Source of the DNA: an uncultured Porphyromonadaceae bacterium
Lineage (GTDB): Bacteria; Bacteroidota; Bacteroidia; Bacteroidales; Muribaculaceae
DNA: 8,489 bases
Assembly: GCA_947177605.1 (NCBI GenBank)
Contig: CAMWUX010000040.1
Location: forward strand, 1 to 8,489
Direction: 5' to 3'
Within the stretch, counting starts at the first letter, position 1; the number at the start of each line of letters is the position of its first letter. The translations under genes and the position numbers were made by a program. The notes under the pieces are model-generated. The model searched no databases. It was not told where the DNA came from and saw only the letters and a list, made by a program, of their open reading frames with translations. Shown in pieces: positions 1 to 6,432 of the stretch.

Positions 1-1
1 C

Positions 2-1420
2 GCTCAGACAGAGCACATCCACGTATTCCGCAACGACGACAATCACAACACCGTAAAGGCTGCCGACAACCAGCAGATCTCTTTCGGCACTAACGCCCGC
101 AACCAACAGGTGATGATCATCACCGACTCCCTCGGCAAGACTACCGAGATCGCTATGGACGCCATCGACTCTTGCGTAGTTCGCGAGACAGCACTTCCCG
201 AGTTCCACTTCTTCCTCACCGACTATCCCAACTGGACCGAGCTTACCGGCGCGAAAGACGACAAGCACCCTGCCACCATGTACATGGTAGGCAACGGTAT
301 GTATAAGGACATCGAAGAGATGGAACTCACCGAATTCCGCGGTCGTGGCAACTCCACCTGGAGTATGGCCAAGAAGCCCTATCGCTTCAAGATGGCTAAA
401 AAGAACTCCATCTGCGGTCTGCCCAAAGCAAAGACATTCGCCCTCATCGCCAACTATATTGACTGCACTCTGATGCGCAATGCCATCGCACTCTGGATGG
501 CTCAGCACCTCCAGATGCCCTACACCAACCACTGCATTCCCGTGAAGGTATACTTCAACGGCATTGACAAGGGTCAGTATATGCTTACCGAAAAGATCGG
601 TGTTGGCAGCGGTAGCGTTGACATTGACGAAACAACCGGTATGCTCTTCGAGCTCGACTCCAACTACGACGAGGACTTCAAGTTCCAGTACACCTGGTAT
701 GAGAACTACGGCACAAAGACCCTTCCGGTAATGGTGAAAGACCCCGACCTCGCAGAACTTGCAGCCGATACCACAGTGACAAACATCACCGACGCTCAGG
801 CATATTTCACACTCTGGCAGAAAGACTTCACCGCCATGGCTAACGCCGTGACAAGCCGCGCAGCTACTGAAAGTCTCGCCGACGTGATCGACATTGAATC
901 CGCCGTAAACTTCTTCTTCGTAAACGGTATCGCCAACAACCACGAAATGCAACACCCGAAGAGCTTCTACATCCATAAGAAATCGCTTGAAGAGGGTGAG
1001 GTATACCACTTCGGTCCGGTATGGGACTTCGACTGGGCCTTTACATTCGACGGCTATGAAGGTGCATCTCCCACAGCCTATATGGTATCCAGCAAGGGCA
1101 ATTACAACGGCTATGAATTCATCAAGCACATCTGCGCCAACAAAGAATTTCGCGAACTCTTCCAGAAAAAACTCAACGAGTTTACCGCTGCAGGTGGTGG
1201 CTACGATCAGCTTAAAGCCTACATCGAGGAATACGCCAACCTAATCGAACCCACTGCACGCGAAAATGGTGTACTCTGGCCCGACACCAACCCTCATGCA
1301 GGCTGGTGCGTACAGAAGGACTCCTATGAATTCCGCCAAAACCTTGAAACACTCAAGCAGTGGATCGAAAACCGCGTGAACTTCATGAAGAGCGACTCCA
1401 ACTTCGGTCTCTACCGCTAA
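2..1420 (+). CDS. CotH-kinase family protein, 5' end outside the window
   Basis: The frame is open from base 2 to the TAA at 1418-1420, giving 472 visible residues; the true start lies upstream. A GTG at 110 is in frame, but coding continues before it, so it is not the start. CotH-family hallmarks are visible: RGRGNSTW (338-361) followed by KKPYRFK, the KTFALIANY...LMRNAIALWMA helix region, and FGPVWDFDWAF (ending at 1042), whose acidic DFD is the expected metal/active-site element. CotH of Bacillus spores is an atypical protein kinase. Bacteroidota carry many CotH-domain proteins, often secreted or lipoproteins, with mostly unknown substrates. The stretch before the domain (about 80-190) ends in a TEIAMDAIDSCVV segment, reminiscent of N-terminal regions of Bacteroidales surface lipoproteins. 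No signal peptide can be judged because the N-terminus is missing. No C-terminal sorting domain is seen; the protein ends SNFGLYR. Family assignment is firm; function is unknown. Confidence 0.9.
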   Translation, partial: AQTEHIHVFRNDDNHNTVKAADNQQISFGTNARNQQVMIITDSLGKTTEIAMDAIDSCVVRETALPEFHFFLTDYPNWTELTGAKDDKHPATMYMVGNGMYKDIEEMELTEFRGRGNSTWSMAKKPYRFKMAKKNSICGLPKAKTFALIANYIDCTLMRNAIALWMAQHLQMPYTNHCIPVKVYFNGIDKGQYMLTEKIGVGSGSVDIDETTGMLFELDSNYDEDFKFQYTWYENYGTKTLPVMVKDPDLAELAADTTVTNITDAQAYFTLWQKDFTAMANAVTSRAATESLADVIDIESAVNFFFVNGIANNHEMQHPKSFYIHKKSLEEGEVYHFGPVWDFDWAFTFDGYEGASPTAYMVSSKGNYNGYEFIKHICANKEFRELFQKKLNEFTAAGGGYDQLKAYIEEYANLIEPTARENGVLWPDTNPHAGWCVQKDSYEFRQNLETLKQWIENRVNFMKSDSNFGLYR

Positions 1421-1445
1421 CAAGGATACGCAGAACCACCCATAA

Positions 1446-1478
1446 GACGACCCCGACATCGATGATGCCGGGGTCGTT
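1446..1478. terminator. Hairpin terminator between convergent genes
   Basis: A 9-bp perfect stem ACGACCCCG (1447-1455) / CGGGGTCGT (1469-1477) continues after one A.C mismatch into CATC/GATG with a GAT triloop, and a G.T pair closes the base. It lies 26 bases past the cotH-like stop and 28 bases past the end of the nucleotidyltransferase gene on the other strand, so it can serve both. The + strand T run (1490-1494) is about 12 bases downstream of the stem and the - strand side has only CTTATG, so neither tail is ideal. Confidence 0.75.
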
Positions 1479-1505
1479 CATTATACCAGTTTTTATTGTT
1501 TCTTA

Positions 1506-2411
1506 TCAGAAGAGGCGATCGGGATATACACCTTCGGCGTGGAGAGCGGCGAGTTTGTCGACTACGCCCTGACGGTCGGCTGCATAGGTGACGCCAAACC
1601 AGCGGGAGTCGGTGTCCAGCACCTTCACCTTGGCTTCACCATTGTGAATCAAAGTGTCGATACAAAGAGGTATGAAGAATTCAGCCTTGGGAGTATCAAT
1701 CTTTTCATCGAGGAATTTCTTGAATTCACGCTCGGAGTAGTCGAAATAATCTGGAGTGAAGCCCCAGAGATTCATCGATACGGGGGTATTCGGATCGAGA
1801 GTCTGCACCTTGTCATCTTCATCAGTGAACACGATGTTGTGGTCATCATCGTATGATATGGCTGTGCGCTCTACCACACCGGTGAGATAACCATCCGGGG
1901 AAGTGGAGCAGACACCACGGGCTACAGAGCCGTTTTCCGTCATAGTGTTTCCGACACGGAAACCAACCATACAATAATCACCCTTCTCCGGATGTGGACG
2001 CGAAAGTTCTTCGGCAATCACCTCAAAAGCATTCCGTCCATAAAAGTCATCGGCATTGATCACAGCGAAGGGCTCCTTAATGGCATCCTTACCCATGAGT
2101 ACGGCATGGTTAGTACCCCAGGGCTTGGTGCGGTCTGCAGGGCAGGTGTATCCTTCGGGCAGATCATCTATCGATTGGAACACCACCTCAACGGGGATAT
2201 GCCCTTCGTATTTCGACATCACTTTATCGCGGAAGTCCTGCTCGAAGTCTTTGCGGATCACGAACACCACTTTGCCGAAGCCGGCCTTAAGGGCATCGTA
2301 GATCGAATAGTCCATGATAGTTTCGCCGTGAGGACCCACGCCATCGAGCTGCTTGAGGCCTCCGTAGCGGCTGCCCATACCGGCAGCGAGAACGAAAAGA
2401 GTTGGTTTCAT
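1506..2411 (-). CDS. Nucleotidyltransferase of the sugar-1-phosphate NTP-transferase type
   Basis: A 301-residue cytoplasmic protein without signal peptide or membrane segment. The N-terminus LFVLAAGMGSRYGGLKQL carries the GxGxR nucleotide-binding loop (residues 11-15) and a lysine (K20) typical of the NTP_transferase fold. KPWGTNHAVL (96-105) and INADDFYG (118-125) follow, the latter giving the metal-binding aspartate. SMNLWGF (212-218) and DSRWFGVTY (268-276) are further blocks I associate with this family. Such enzymes join a nucleoside monophosphate to a sugar 1-phosphate and release pyrophosphate; the actual sugar and NTP cannot be read from sequence. The start ATG (2411-2409) is only 8 bases after the galM stop, so the two are almost surely cotranscribed, and the leader is A/T-rich with no Shine-Dalgarno. 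The neighbouring mutarotase suggests a hexose route (UDP- or other NDP-sugar), which is inference. Confidence 0.85.
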   Translation of the reverse strand: MKPTLFVLAAGMGSRYGGLKQLDGVGPHGETIMDYSIYDALKAGFGKVVFVIRKDFEQDFRDKVMSKYEGHIPVEVVFQSIDDLPEGYTCPADRTKPWGTNHAVLMGKDAIKEPFAVINADDFYGRNAFEVIAEELSRPHPEKGDYCMVGFRVGNTMTENGSVARGVCSTSPDGYLTGVVERTAISYDDDHNIVFTDEDDKVQTLDPNTPVSMNLWGFTPDYFDYSEREFKKFLDEKIDTPKAEFFIPLCIDTLIHNGEAKVKVLDTDSRWFGVTYAADRQGVVDKLAALHAEGVYPDRLF

Positions 2412-2419
2412 TATATATA

Positions 2420-3457
2420 TTATTTGAATCTGAATTCGATGATTTGCTTATACTGCTCGCCCGGATAGAGTTGGGTAGAGGGGAAATCGGCATGATTGGG
2501 CGAGTCGGGCATAGCCTGACATTCGATAGCCACGCCATCATAATCGCAATATGGGCGTCCCTCCTTATTTTTGGGGGATCCATCAAGCCAGTTGCCGGTG
2601 TAGACCTGCACGGCAGGTTGCGTGGTAGCCACTTCGAGCACGCGTCCGGAATGGGGGGCCTCAAGCACTGCGCAGGTGGCAAGTCCGCGATTGTAAGCGT
2701 CGAGCACCCAACAGTTGTCGTAACCTTTGCCATATACGAGAGCAGGGAAGTCGGCCTTAATATCGCGACCAATCACCTTAGCCTCTGTAAAGTCCATCGG
2801 AGTACCTGCCACGGGAGCCATCTCGCCGGTGGGGATGAGTGTATCGTCGGTAGGCAGATAGCGGGAGGCAGCGAGGGTAAGCTTGTGATCGAGTACAGAT
2901 CCGGAGTTGTGTCCCTCAAGATTCCAGTAGCAGTGATTGGTGAGATTTACCACCGTAGGCGCGTCGGTCTCAGCCTCGAGAGTAAGACGGAGCACATCGG
3001 AGTCTGACCATGAGTATATGGCGCGGGCACACAGATTGCCGGGATACGCTTCTTCGCCGTCGGCACTTCGGTAGGTGAACACCACCTCATTGTCGGGGGT
3101 GACTTCCGATTCCCAGATACGGTTCTGAAACCCCTCCGGACCACCATGAAGAGCATTGGGTCCGTTATTGATAGCCAGTTGGTAGTCATGGCCATCGACG
3201 CGGAGATGACCGCGGGCAATGCGGTTGGCATAGCGGCCGGGCACTTTGCCCGCACAGGGACCATCGTGGAAATAGTCGGCCGGATCGGCATAACCGAGAG
3301 CCACGTCGGCCATATTGCCATCCTTGTCAGGCACGATTACACTTACGATGCCGGCGCCGAGCGACGACAGAGTCACCGATGCGCCTTTGGCATTGGTGAG
3401 TACGTAGAGAGTGATGTCTCCCTTGGGGGAACATACCTTCTTCGATTCGATTTTCAT
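2420..3457 (-). CDS. galM: Aldose 1-epimerase (galactose mutarotase)
   Basis: 345 residues, the usual length of the GalM family. It interconverts alpha and beta anomers of galactose or glucose, feeding the Leloir pathway. The substrate-binding GRYANRI (74-80) is present. The two conserved histidines are at H104 in NNGPNALHGG and H175 in NLTNHCYWNL; the catalytic glutamate is E312 in VAIECQAMPDSPNH. GYDNCWVLD (245-253) is the conserved strand with its sugar-contacting aspartate (D247). There is no signal peptide, so it is cytoplasmic, unlike some periplasmic Bacteroides paralogues. It is the first gene of an operon with the downstream nucleotidyltransferase and has its own promoter in the divergent gap with the NUDIX gene. 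No galactokinase or transporter lies in the window, so whether the real substrate is galactose or glucose stays open. Confidence 0.95.
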   Translation of the reverse strand: MKIESKKVCSPKGDITLYVLTNAKGASVTLSSLGAGIVSVIVPDKDGNMADVALGYADPADYFHDGPCAGKVPGRYANRIARGHLRVDGHDYQLAINNGPNALHGGPEGFQNRIWESEVTPDNEVVFTYRSADGEEAYPGNLCARAIYSWSDSDVLRLTLEAETDAPTVVNLTNHCYWNLEGHNSGSVLDHKLTLAASRYLPTDDTLIPTGEMAPVAGTPMDFTEAKVIGRDIKADFPALVYGKGYDNCWVLDAYNRGLATCAVLEAPHSGRVLEVATTQPAVQVYTGNWLDGSPKNKEGRPYCDYDGVAIECQAMPDSPNHADFPSTQLYPGEQYKQIIEFRFK

Positions 3458-3495
3458 TTTTATGCGGTATTAAAGATTCGTGATCTATTGATTTA

Positions 3496-3526
3496 CAAAC
3501 TTACGAAGTAATCGCGAGATTTCCAA
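3496..3526 (-). promoter_or_regulatory. Bacteroidota-type promoter for the galM operon
   Basis: On the - strand TAAGTTTG (3503-3496) matches the -7 consensus TAnnTTTG. A TTG (3526-3524) lies 20 bases upstream, at the spacing expected for the -33 element. Transcription would start near 3490, leaving a leader of roughly 30 bases before the galM ATG at 3457. Match by eye; no experimental support. Confidence 0.65.
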
Positions 3527-3567
3527 TATTGTCCGACGCGGTCTGCCCTCTCTATCGAAAAAAATGA

Positions 3568-3575
3568 TAATTTTG
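3568..3575 (+). promoter_or_regulatory. -7 promoter element before the NUDIX gene
   Basis: TAATTTTG matches TAnnTTTG and ends only 8 bases before the ATG at 3584. No convincing -33 TTTG is found about 20 bases upstream. If used, the mRNA would be almost leaderless. A chance match in A/T-rich sequence is possible. Confidence 0.5.
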
Positions 3576-3583
3576 CATCCGTT

Positions 3584-4132
3584 ATGAAAGAAATAAGGAA
3601 ACCGGAGTTGATCTCCAGCGAATATCTCATCCGCCGTCCGTGGCTCACCGCCCGACGCGACCAACTACGTCTGCCCGACGGGCGCATCAATCCCGAATAT
3701 TATGTACTTGAATACCCATCGTGGATCAATGTGATAGCGGTGACGAAAGAAGGGCGCTATGTGATGGTGCGCCAATATCGCCATGGCCTCGGCATCATAT
3801 CCACCGAACTTTGCGCCGGTGTAGTCGAGGAGGGCGAGGAACCCGAACAGGCTGCCCGACGCGAACTCCGCGAGGAGACAGGCTATACCGGTGGCCGCTG
3901 GCAACTGCAGTGTGTGCTGTCGGGCAATCCTTCGACCACAAATAACCTCACCTATTGCTTTCTGGCCGAGGATGTCGAACTCACAGACGGACAGCACCTC
4001 GACCCCACGGAGGATGTCGAGGCGCTGACTTTATCGCGCGAGGAGCTGCTTGAGCTTCTCATGTCGGACGGGATGAAGCAGGCACTTATGGCCGCTCCTC
4101 TCTGGCGACACTTCTACAATCTTAAATCTTAG
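3584..4132 (+). CDS. NUDIX hydrolase, ADP-ribose pyrophosphatase type
   Basis: 182 residues with a perfect Nudix box Gx5Ex7REUxEExGU: G79, E85, R93-E94-L95, E97-E98 and G100-Y101. The glutamates bind the divalent metal that drives hydrolysis of a nucleoside diphosphate linked to another group. The sequence before the box (INVIAVTKEGRYVMVRQYRHG, about 48-68) and the segment after it (SGNPSTTNNLTYCFLAED, about 113-130) resemble the ADP-ribose/ADP-sugar pyrophosphatase branch (NudF-like), so turnover of ADP-ribose to AMP and ribose 5-phosphate is the likely job; exact substrate is inference. The ATG at 3584 follows a promoter element closely and gives a normal family length. It is divergent from galM and convergent with gdhA; its TAG (4130-4132) shares bases with the gdhA stop. 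Confidence 0.92.
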   Translation: MKEIRKPELISSEYLIRRPWLTARRDQLRLPDGRINPEYYVLEYPSWINVIAVTKEGRYVMVRQYRHGLGIISTELCAGVVEEGEEPEQAARRELREETGYTGGRWQLQCVLSGNPSTTNNLTYCFLAEDVELTDGQHLDPTEDVEALTLSREELLELLMSDGMKQALMAAPLWRHFYNLKS

Positions 4133-5466
4133 AGGATACCCTGAGCCATCATGGCGCGGGCTACCTTCATGAAGCCTGCCGTATTGGCTCCCTTCACATA
4201 ATTAATATAATCGTCGTCGACACGACCATAGCGTTCACACTGCGCATGAATGTCGGACATAATGCGGCGAAGCTGACGGTCGACCTCTTCAGCGGTCCAG
4301 GAGAGTTTCTGTGCATTCTGGGCCATCTCGAGACCTGACACCGATACACCGCCGGCATTGGCCGCCTTGCCGGGAGCATAAAGGATACGGGCGTCGATAA
4401 ATGCTTTGACAGCTTCGGGGGTGGAAGGCATATTGGCGCCTTCGCTCACTGCGATACAGCCACCTGCGAGCAGCGCTTCGGCATCAGAGCCGTCAAGTTC
4501 ATTCTGAGTAGCCGAAGGCATCGCGATATCAAATGAAGCGAGCTTCCACGGACGGGTATTAGGATAATACTCGCAGGGATAATGCTCGGCAAACTCACTG
4601 ATGCGGCCGCGATAGAGATTCTTGAGTTCAAAGATATAGTCGAGTTGCTCGGTGGTAAGACCGTCGGGCACGTAGATAGTACCGTTGCTATCACTCATAG
4701 TCACTACTTTGGCACCGAGTTCGAGGAGTTTTTTTGCGGTATAGGTGGCCACATTACCCGAGCCGGAGATGGCCACGCGCTTGCCTTCGAGTGTGAGGCC
4801 GCGGGTGGCGAGCATCTGCTCAAGGAAGTAGACATTGCCGTAGCCTGTAGCTTCGGGGCGTATGAGCGAGCCGCCGAAATCAAGACCTTTACCGGTGAAT
4901 GTACCGGTGAATTCGCGCGACATCTTCTTATACATACCGAACATATAGCCTACTTCACGAGCACCTACACCAATATCACCTGCGGGGACGTCGGTGTCGG
5001 GTCCGAGCTGGCGCCAGAGTTCGGCTACGAAAGCCTGACAGAAGCGCATCACTTCCATATCGCTCTTGCCGCGTGGCGAGAAATCGCTGCCACCTTTTGC
5101 GCCACCCATGGCAAGTGTGGTGAGGGCATTCTTGAAAGTCTGCTCGAAAGCAAGGAATTTCAGAATCGACTGATTGACCGAAGCGTGGAAACGGATGCCG
5201 CCCTTATAGGGACCAATAGCATTGGAGTGCTGCACTCGGTAGCCCATATTGTTGCGCACTCGACCCTGATCGTCAACCCACGATACACGGAACGATAGTA
5301 TACGGTCGGGCAGACAGAGACGCTCCACAAGATTGTACTTTTCAAATTCGGGATACTCGTTGTAGACCTCCTCGATCGAGCCGAGCACTTCTTCCACTGC
5401 CTGCAGATACTCCGTTTCGCCCGGGAAACGCGAACGAAGATCAGCCATTACTTCACTTGCTTTCAT
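4129..5466 (-). CDS. gdhA: NADP-type glutamate dehydrogenase
   Basis: 445 residues, close to the 447 of E. coli GdhA. It reductively aminates 2-oxoglutarate with ammonium and NADPH to glutamate, a main nitrogen-assimilation step in Bacteroidales; the enzyme is a cytoplasmic hexamer. Visible motifs in order are GPYKGGIRFH (85-94, K88), GGAKGGSDFSPRGKSD (121-136, catalytic K124), DVPAGDIGVGAREVG (159-173, catalytic D164), the Rossmann loop SGSGNVATY (234-242) and SDSNGTIY (258-265) at the end of the cofactor-binding strand. The last block is typical of NADP-preferring members, though cofactor choice should be measured. The C-terminal KAANAGGVSVSGLEM (367-381) is the conserved glutamate-binding end. 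The gene is monocistronic here with its own promoter. The ATG at 5466 starts right at the family's usual N-terminus. Confidence 0.96.
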   Translation of the reverse strand: MKASEVMADLRSRFPGETEYLQAVEEVLGSIEEVYNEYPEFEKYNLVERLCLPDRILSFRVSWVDDQGRVRNNMGYRVQHSNAIGPYKGGIRFHASVNQSILKFLAFEQTFKNALTTLAMGGAKGGSDFSPRGKSDMEVMRFCQAFVAELWRQLGPDTDVPAGDIGVGAREVGYMFGMYKKMSREFTGTFTGKGLDFGGSLIRPEATGYGNVYFLEQMLATRGLTLEGKRVAISGSGNVATYTAKKLLELGAKVVTMSDSNGTIYVPDGLTTEQLDYIFELKNLYRGRISEFAEHYPCEYYPNTRPWKLASFDIAMPSATQNELDGSDAEALLAGGCIAVSEGANMPSTPEAVKAFIDARILYAPGKAANAGGVSVSGLEMAQNAQKLSWTAEEVDRQLRRIMSDIHAQCERYGRVDDDYINYVKGANTAGFMKVARAMMAQGIL

Positions 5467-5525
5467 TTTGCTATTAATAATTGATTTATTATTGAATTTT
5501 GCTATGATTTACTCTAAATCGGTCG

Positions 5526-5556
5526 CAAAAGTAGTAATTTTACACCAACAACGCAA
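5526..5556 (-). promoter_or_regulatory. Bacteroidota-type promoter for gdhA
   Basis: On the - strand TACTTTTG (5533-5526) matches TAnnTTTG, with TTG (5556-5554) 20 bases upstream as the -33 element. Transcription would begin near 5520, giving an A/T-rich leader of about 50 bases. Element and spacing are the same as at the galM promoter, which strengthens both. Confidence 0.65.
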
Positions 5557-5600
5557 CCATTGTAAAAAAGTTTTTAATGCACATACAAATTTCTATAGCG

Positions 5601-5622
5601 AAGTCGGAGATATGTCCGATTT
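5601..5622 (+). repeat. Inverted repeat upstream of the division-gene promoter
   Basis: TCGGA (5604-5608) and TCCGA (5615-5619) flank GATATG. The pairing extends outward through a G.T and two A-T pairs to 8 bp, and the right arm runs into a T run (to 5625). It lies just before the -7 box at 5629, in the -33 region. It could be an operator or a small terminator-like hairpin; the sequence does not decide. Confidence 0.4.
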
Positions 5623-5628
5623 TTTGCT

Positions 5629-5636
5629 TACTTTTG
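5629..5636 (+). promoter_or_regulatory. -7 promoter element for the coiled-coil/zapA genes
   Basis: TACTTTTG matches TAnnTTTG 16 bases before the ATG at 5653. The expected -33 position falls inside the inverted repeat at 5601-5622 and carries no clear TTTG, so the promoter may be weak or need an activator. The leader would be about 10 bases. Confidence 0.55.
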
Positions 5637-5652
5637 TGGAAATTTAGTTAAA

Positions 5653-5946
5653 ATGTCAAGCACTCTACAGCAACGACTACAGGCCGTGACGGGCAAAGCC
5701 CATCTGCTCGTGAGCAGATACGAGAATCTGCTCAAGGCCAAAGAGGAAGCCGACAGGCGGATTGCAGAGCTTGAGGCAGACCTCGACAAGGAGCGTAATC
5801 TGGTGGCGCGCCTGAAGGTCGAAGTCGAAGAATTGCGCGTGGTGACCACACTCACCCCCAAGCGCGAGGATGTAGAGCAGAGCAAGGCAATGCTGACTGA
5901 ATTTTTGCGGGACATCGACAAATGCATCGATGAACTAACCCAATGA
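5653..5946 (+). CDS. Small coiled-coil protein before zapA (ZapB-like candidate)
   Basis: 97 residues, very rich in Glu, Lys, Arg and Leu. Residues about 15-64 form a long heptad-like helix with alternating leucines (LVSRYENLLKAKEEAD..., ERNLVARLKVEVEELRVV). A short break, TTLTPKRED (65-73), follows, then a second acidic helix to the C-terminus. No signal peptide, membrane segment or catalytic motif is visible. The gene stops 4 bases before zapA, so the two are translated from one message. A small coiled coil paired with ZapA recalls E. coli ZapB (81 residues), which binds ZapA and the Z-ring, but E. coli zapB is not adjacent to zapA and I cannot show homology from residues alone. A role as a ZapA partner in division is inference from position and shape. 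Confidence 0.85.
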   Translation: MSSTLQQRLQAVTGKAHLLVSRYENLLKAKEEADRRIAELEADLDKERNLVARLKVEVEELRVVTTLTPKREDVEQSKAMLTEFLRDIDKCIDELTQ

Positions 5947-5950
5947 CGCA

Positions 5951-6238
5951 ATGAGAGACAAACTTGACATAAATCTTCGCATAGCCGACACCAAACTCAG
6001 TCTCACAGTCAACCCCGACGAAGAACAGTTTCTCCGCGAGGTGGCCGTAGAAGTCAACAAGGTGTACGATGCCTACAACAGCCGGATACCCGGCAGATCT
6101 CCACAGGAGGTACTCGCCAAGGTAGCCTTATTGTTTGCCCGCGGATATCTGTCGATGTCGGAGCAGACTAAGGAGGTGGAGCAGACGCTCGACGGCCTCG
6201 ACAGGCAGCTGGACGAACTGCTCGGACAAGTGTCGTAG
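5951..6238 (+). CDS. zapA: Cell division protein ZapA
   Basis: 95 residues, typical ZapA length. The N-terminus DKLDINLRIADTKLSLTV (3-20) is the short beta domain. NPDEEQFLREVAVEVNKVYDAY (21-42) is the first helix, matching the family pattern of a segment that contacts FtsZ. EVLAKVALLFARGYLSM (53-69) leads into the C-terminal coiled coil (70-93) that tetramerises the protein. ZapA cross-links FtsZ filaments at the cytoplasmic Z-ring. It follows the coiled-coil gene by 4 bases and precedes rny by 194 bases. The identification rests on fold pattern, length and the zapA-rny neighbourhood; individual residues are weakly conserved in this family. Confidence 0.87.
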   Translation: MRDKLDINLRIADTKLSLTVNPDEEQFLREVAVEVNKVYDAYNSRIPGRSPQEVLAKVALLFARGYLSMSEQTKEVEQTLDGLDRQLDELLGQVS

Positions 6239-6260
6239 ATAATTTCTCGGAGAGCCATCA

Positions 6261-6290
6261 GGGCCGCACAGGCAAGAGTGCCGGCGGCTT
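6261..6290 (+). ncRNA. Hairpin A in the zapA-rny gap
   Basis: GCCGC (6263-6267) pairs with GCGGC (6284-6288). Inside, GGCA (6271-6274) pairs with TGCC (6279-6282) around an AGAG tetraloop, with ACA and G as the internal loop. Two G.T pairs can extend the base. It is seen directly in the sequence; whether it is an RNA element of its own is not known. Confidence 0.45.
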
Positions 6291-6309
6291 ATTCATCGCA
6301 TAGACATCA

Positions 6310-6370
6310 TCCCGCGCTAAAGGCGCCCCGCACAAGCGGAGGCGACTTCATAGCCGCGGGACTTTTTATT
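6310..6370 (+). terminator. Long imperfect hairpin with T run: terminator or small-RNA 3' end
   Basis: Bases 6310-6361 fold into a 21-bp rod. It consists of TCCCGC/GCGGGA, bulge C6355, GCTA/TAGC, bulge 6349-6350, AAG/CTT, a G.A mismatch, CGCC/GGCG, bulge A6340, CCGC/GCGG and an ACAA tetraloop. CTTTTTATTATTT follows at once, as expected for an intrinsic terminator. The rod is longer and more bulged than an ordinary terminator, so it may be the 3' part of a structured RNA. It would separate the division genes from rny unless bypassed. Confidence 0.65.
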
Positions 6371-6432
6371 ATTTATAGCTGAGATAATTAACCCAATATA
6401 TTCATCAATAACATACCTAAAATAATTCACAT

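Larger units (their letters stand above)
6239..6432 (+). other. Non-coding gap between zapA and rny, with structured RNA potential
   Basis: 194 bases without a plausible gene. Bases 6246-6362 are GC-rich and contain two hairpins (6261-6290 and 6310-6361). Bases 6362-6432 are strongly A/T-rich and form the rny leader. No good TAnnTTTG box is seen in front of rny, so rny may depend on readthrough from the zapA promoter or on a promoter I cannot recognise. The structured half could be the 3' end of the zapA message, an attenuator for rny or an independent small RNA. 6S RNA deserves a test because it lies next to zapA in gammaproteobacteria, but the sequence does not fold as one long rod with a central bubble when I pair it by hand. 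Confidence 0.6.

Noticed and set aside
110..112. GTG as the start of the cotH-like gene
   Set aside because: The same frame is open and protein-like back to base 2, and nothing upstream looks like a promoter or leader.
1992..3007. Open frames of 158 and 201 codons on the + strand across the nucleotidyltransferase and galM genes
   Set aside because: Both lie opposite well-supported genes, with no promoter, family motif or sensible protein composition.
3474..3486. AGAT/ATCT inverted repeat in the galM leader
   Set aside because: Only 4 bp in A/T-rich sequence; expected by chance.
4582..5298. 238-codon open frame on the + strand inside gdhA
   Set aside because: It is fully antisense to a clear glutamate dehydrogenase, its translation resembles no family I know, and long antisense frames are common opposite GC-rich conserved genes.
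6239..6432. Riboswitch, SRP RNA, tmRNA or RNase P RNA in the zapA-rny gap
   Set aside because: None of the conserved cores I know for these RNAs is present in the gap.
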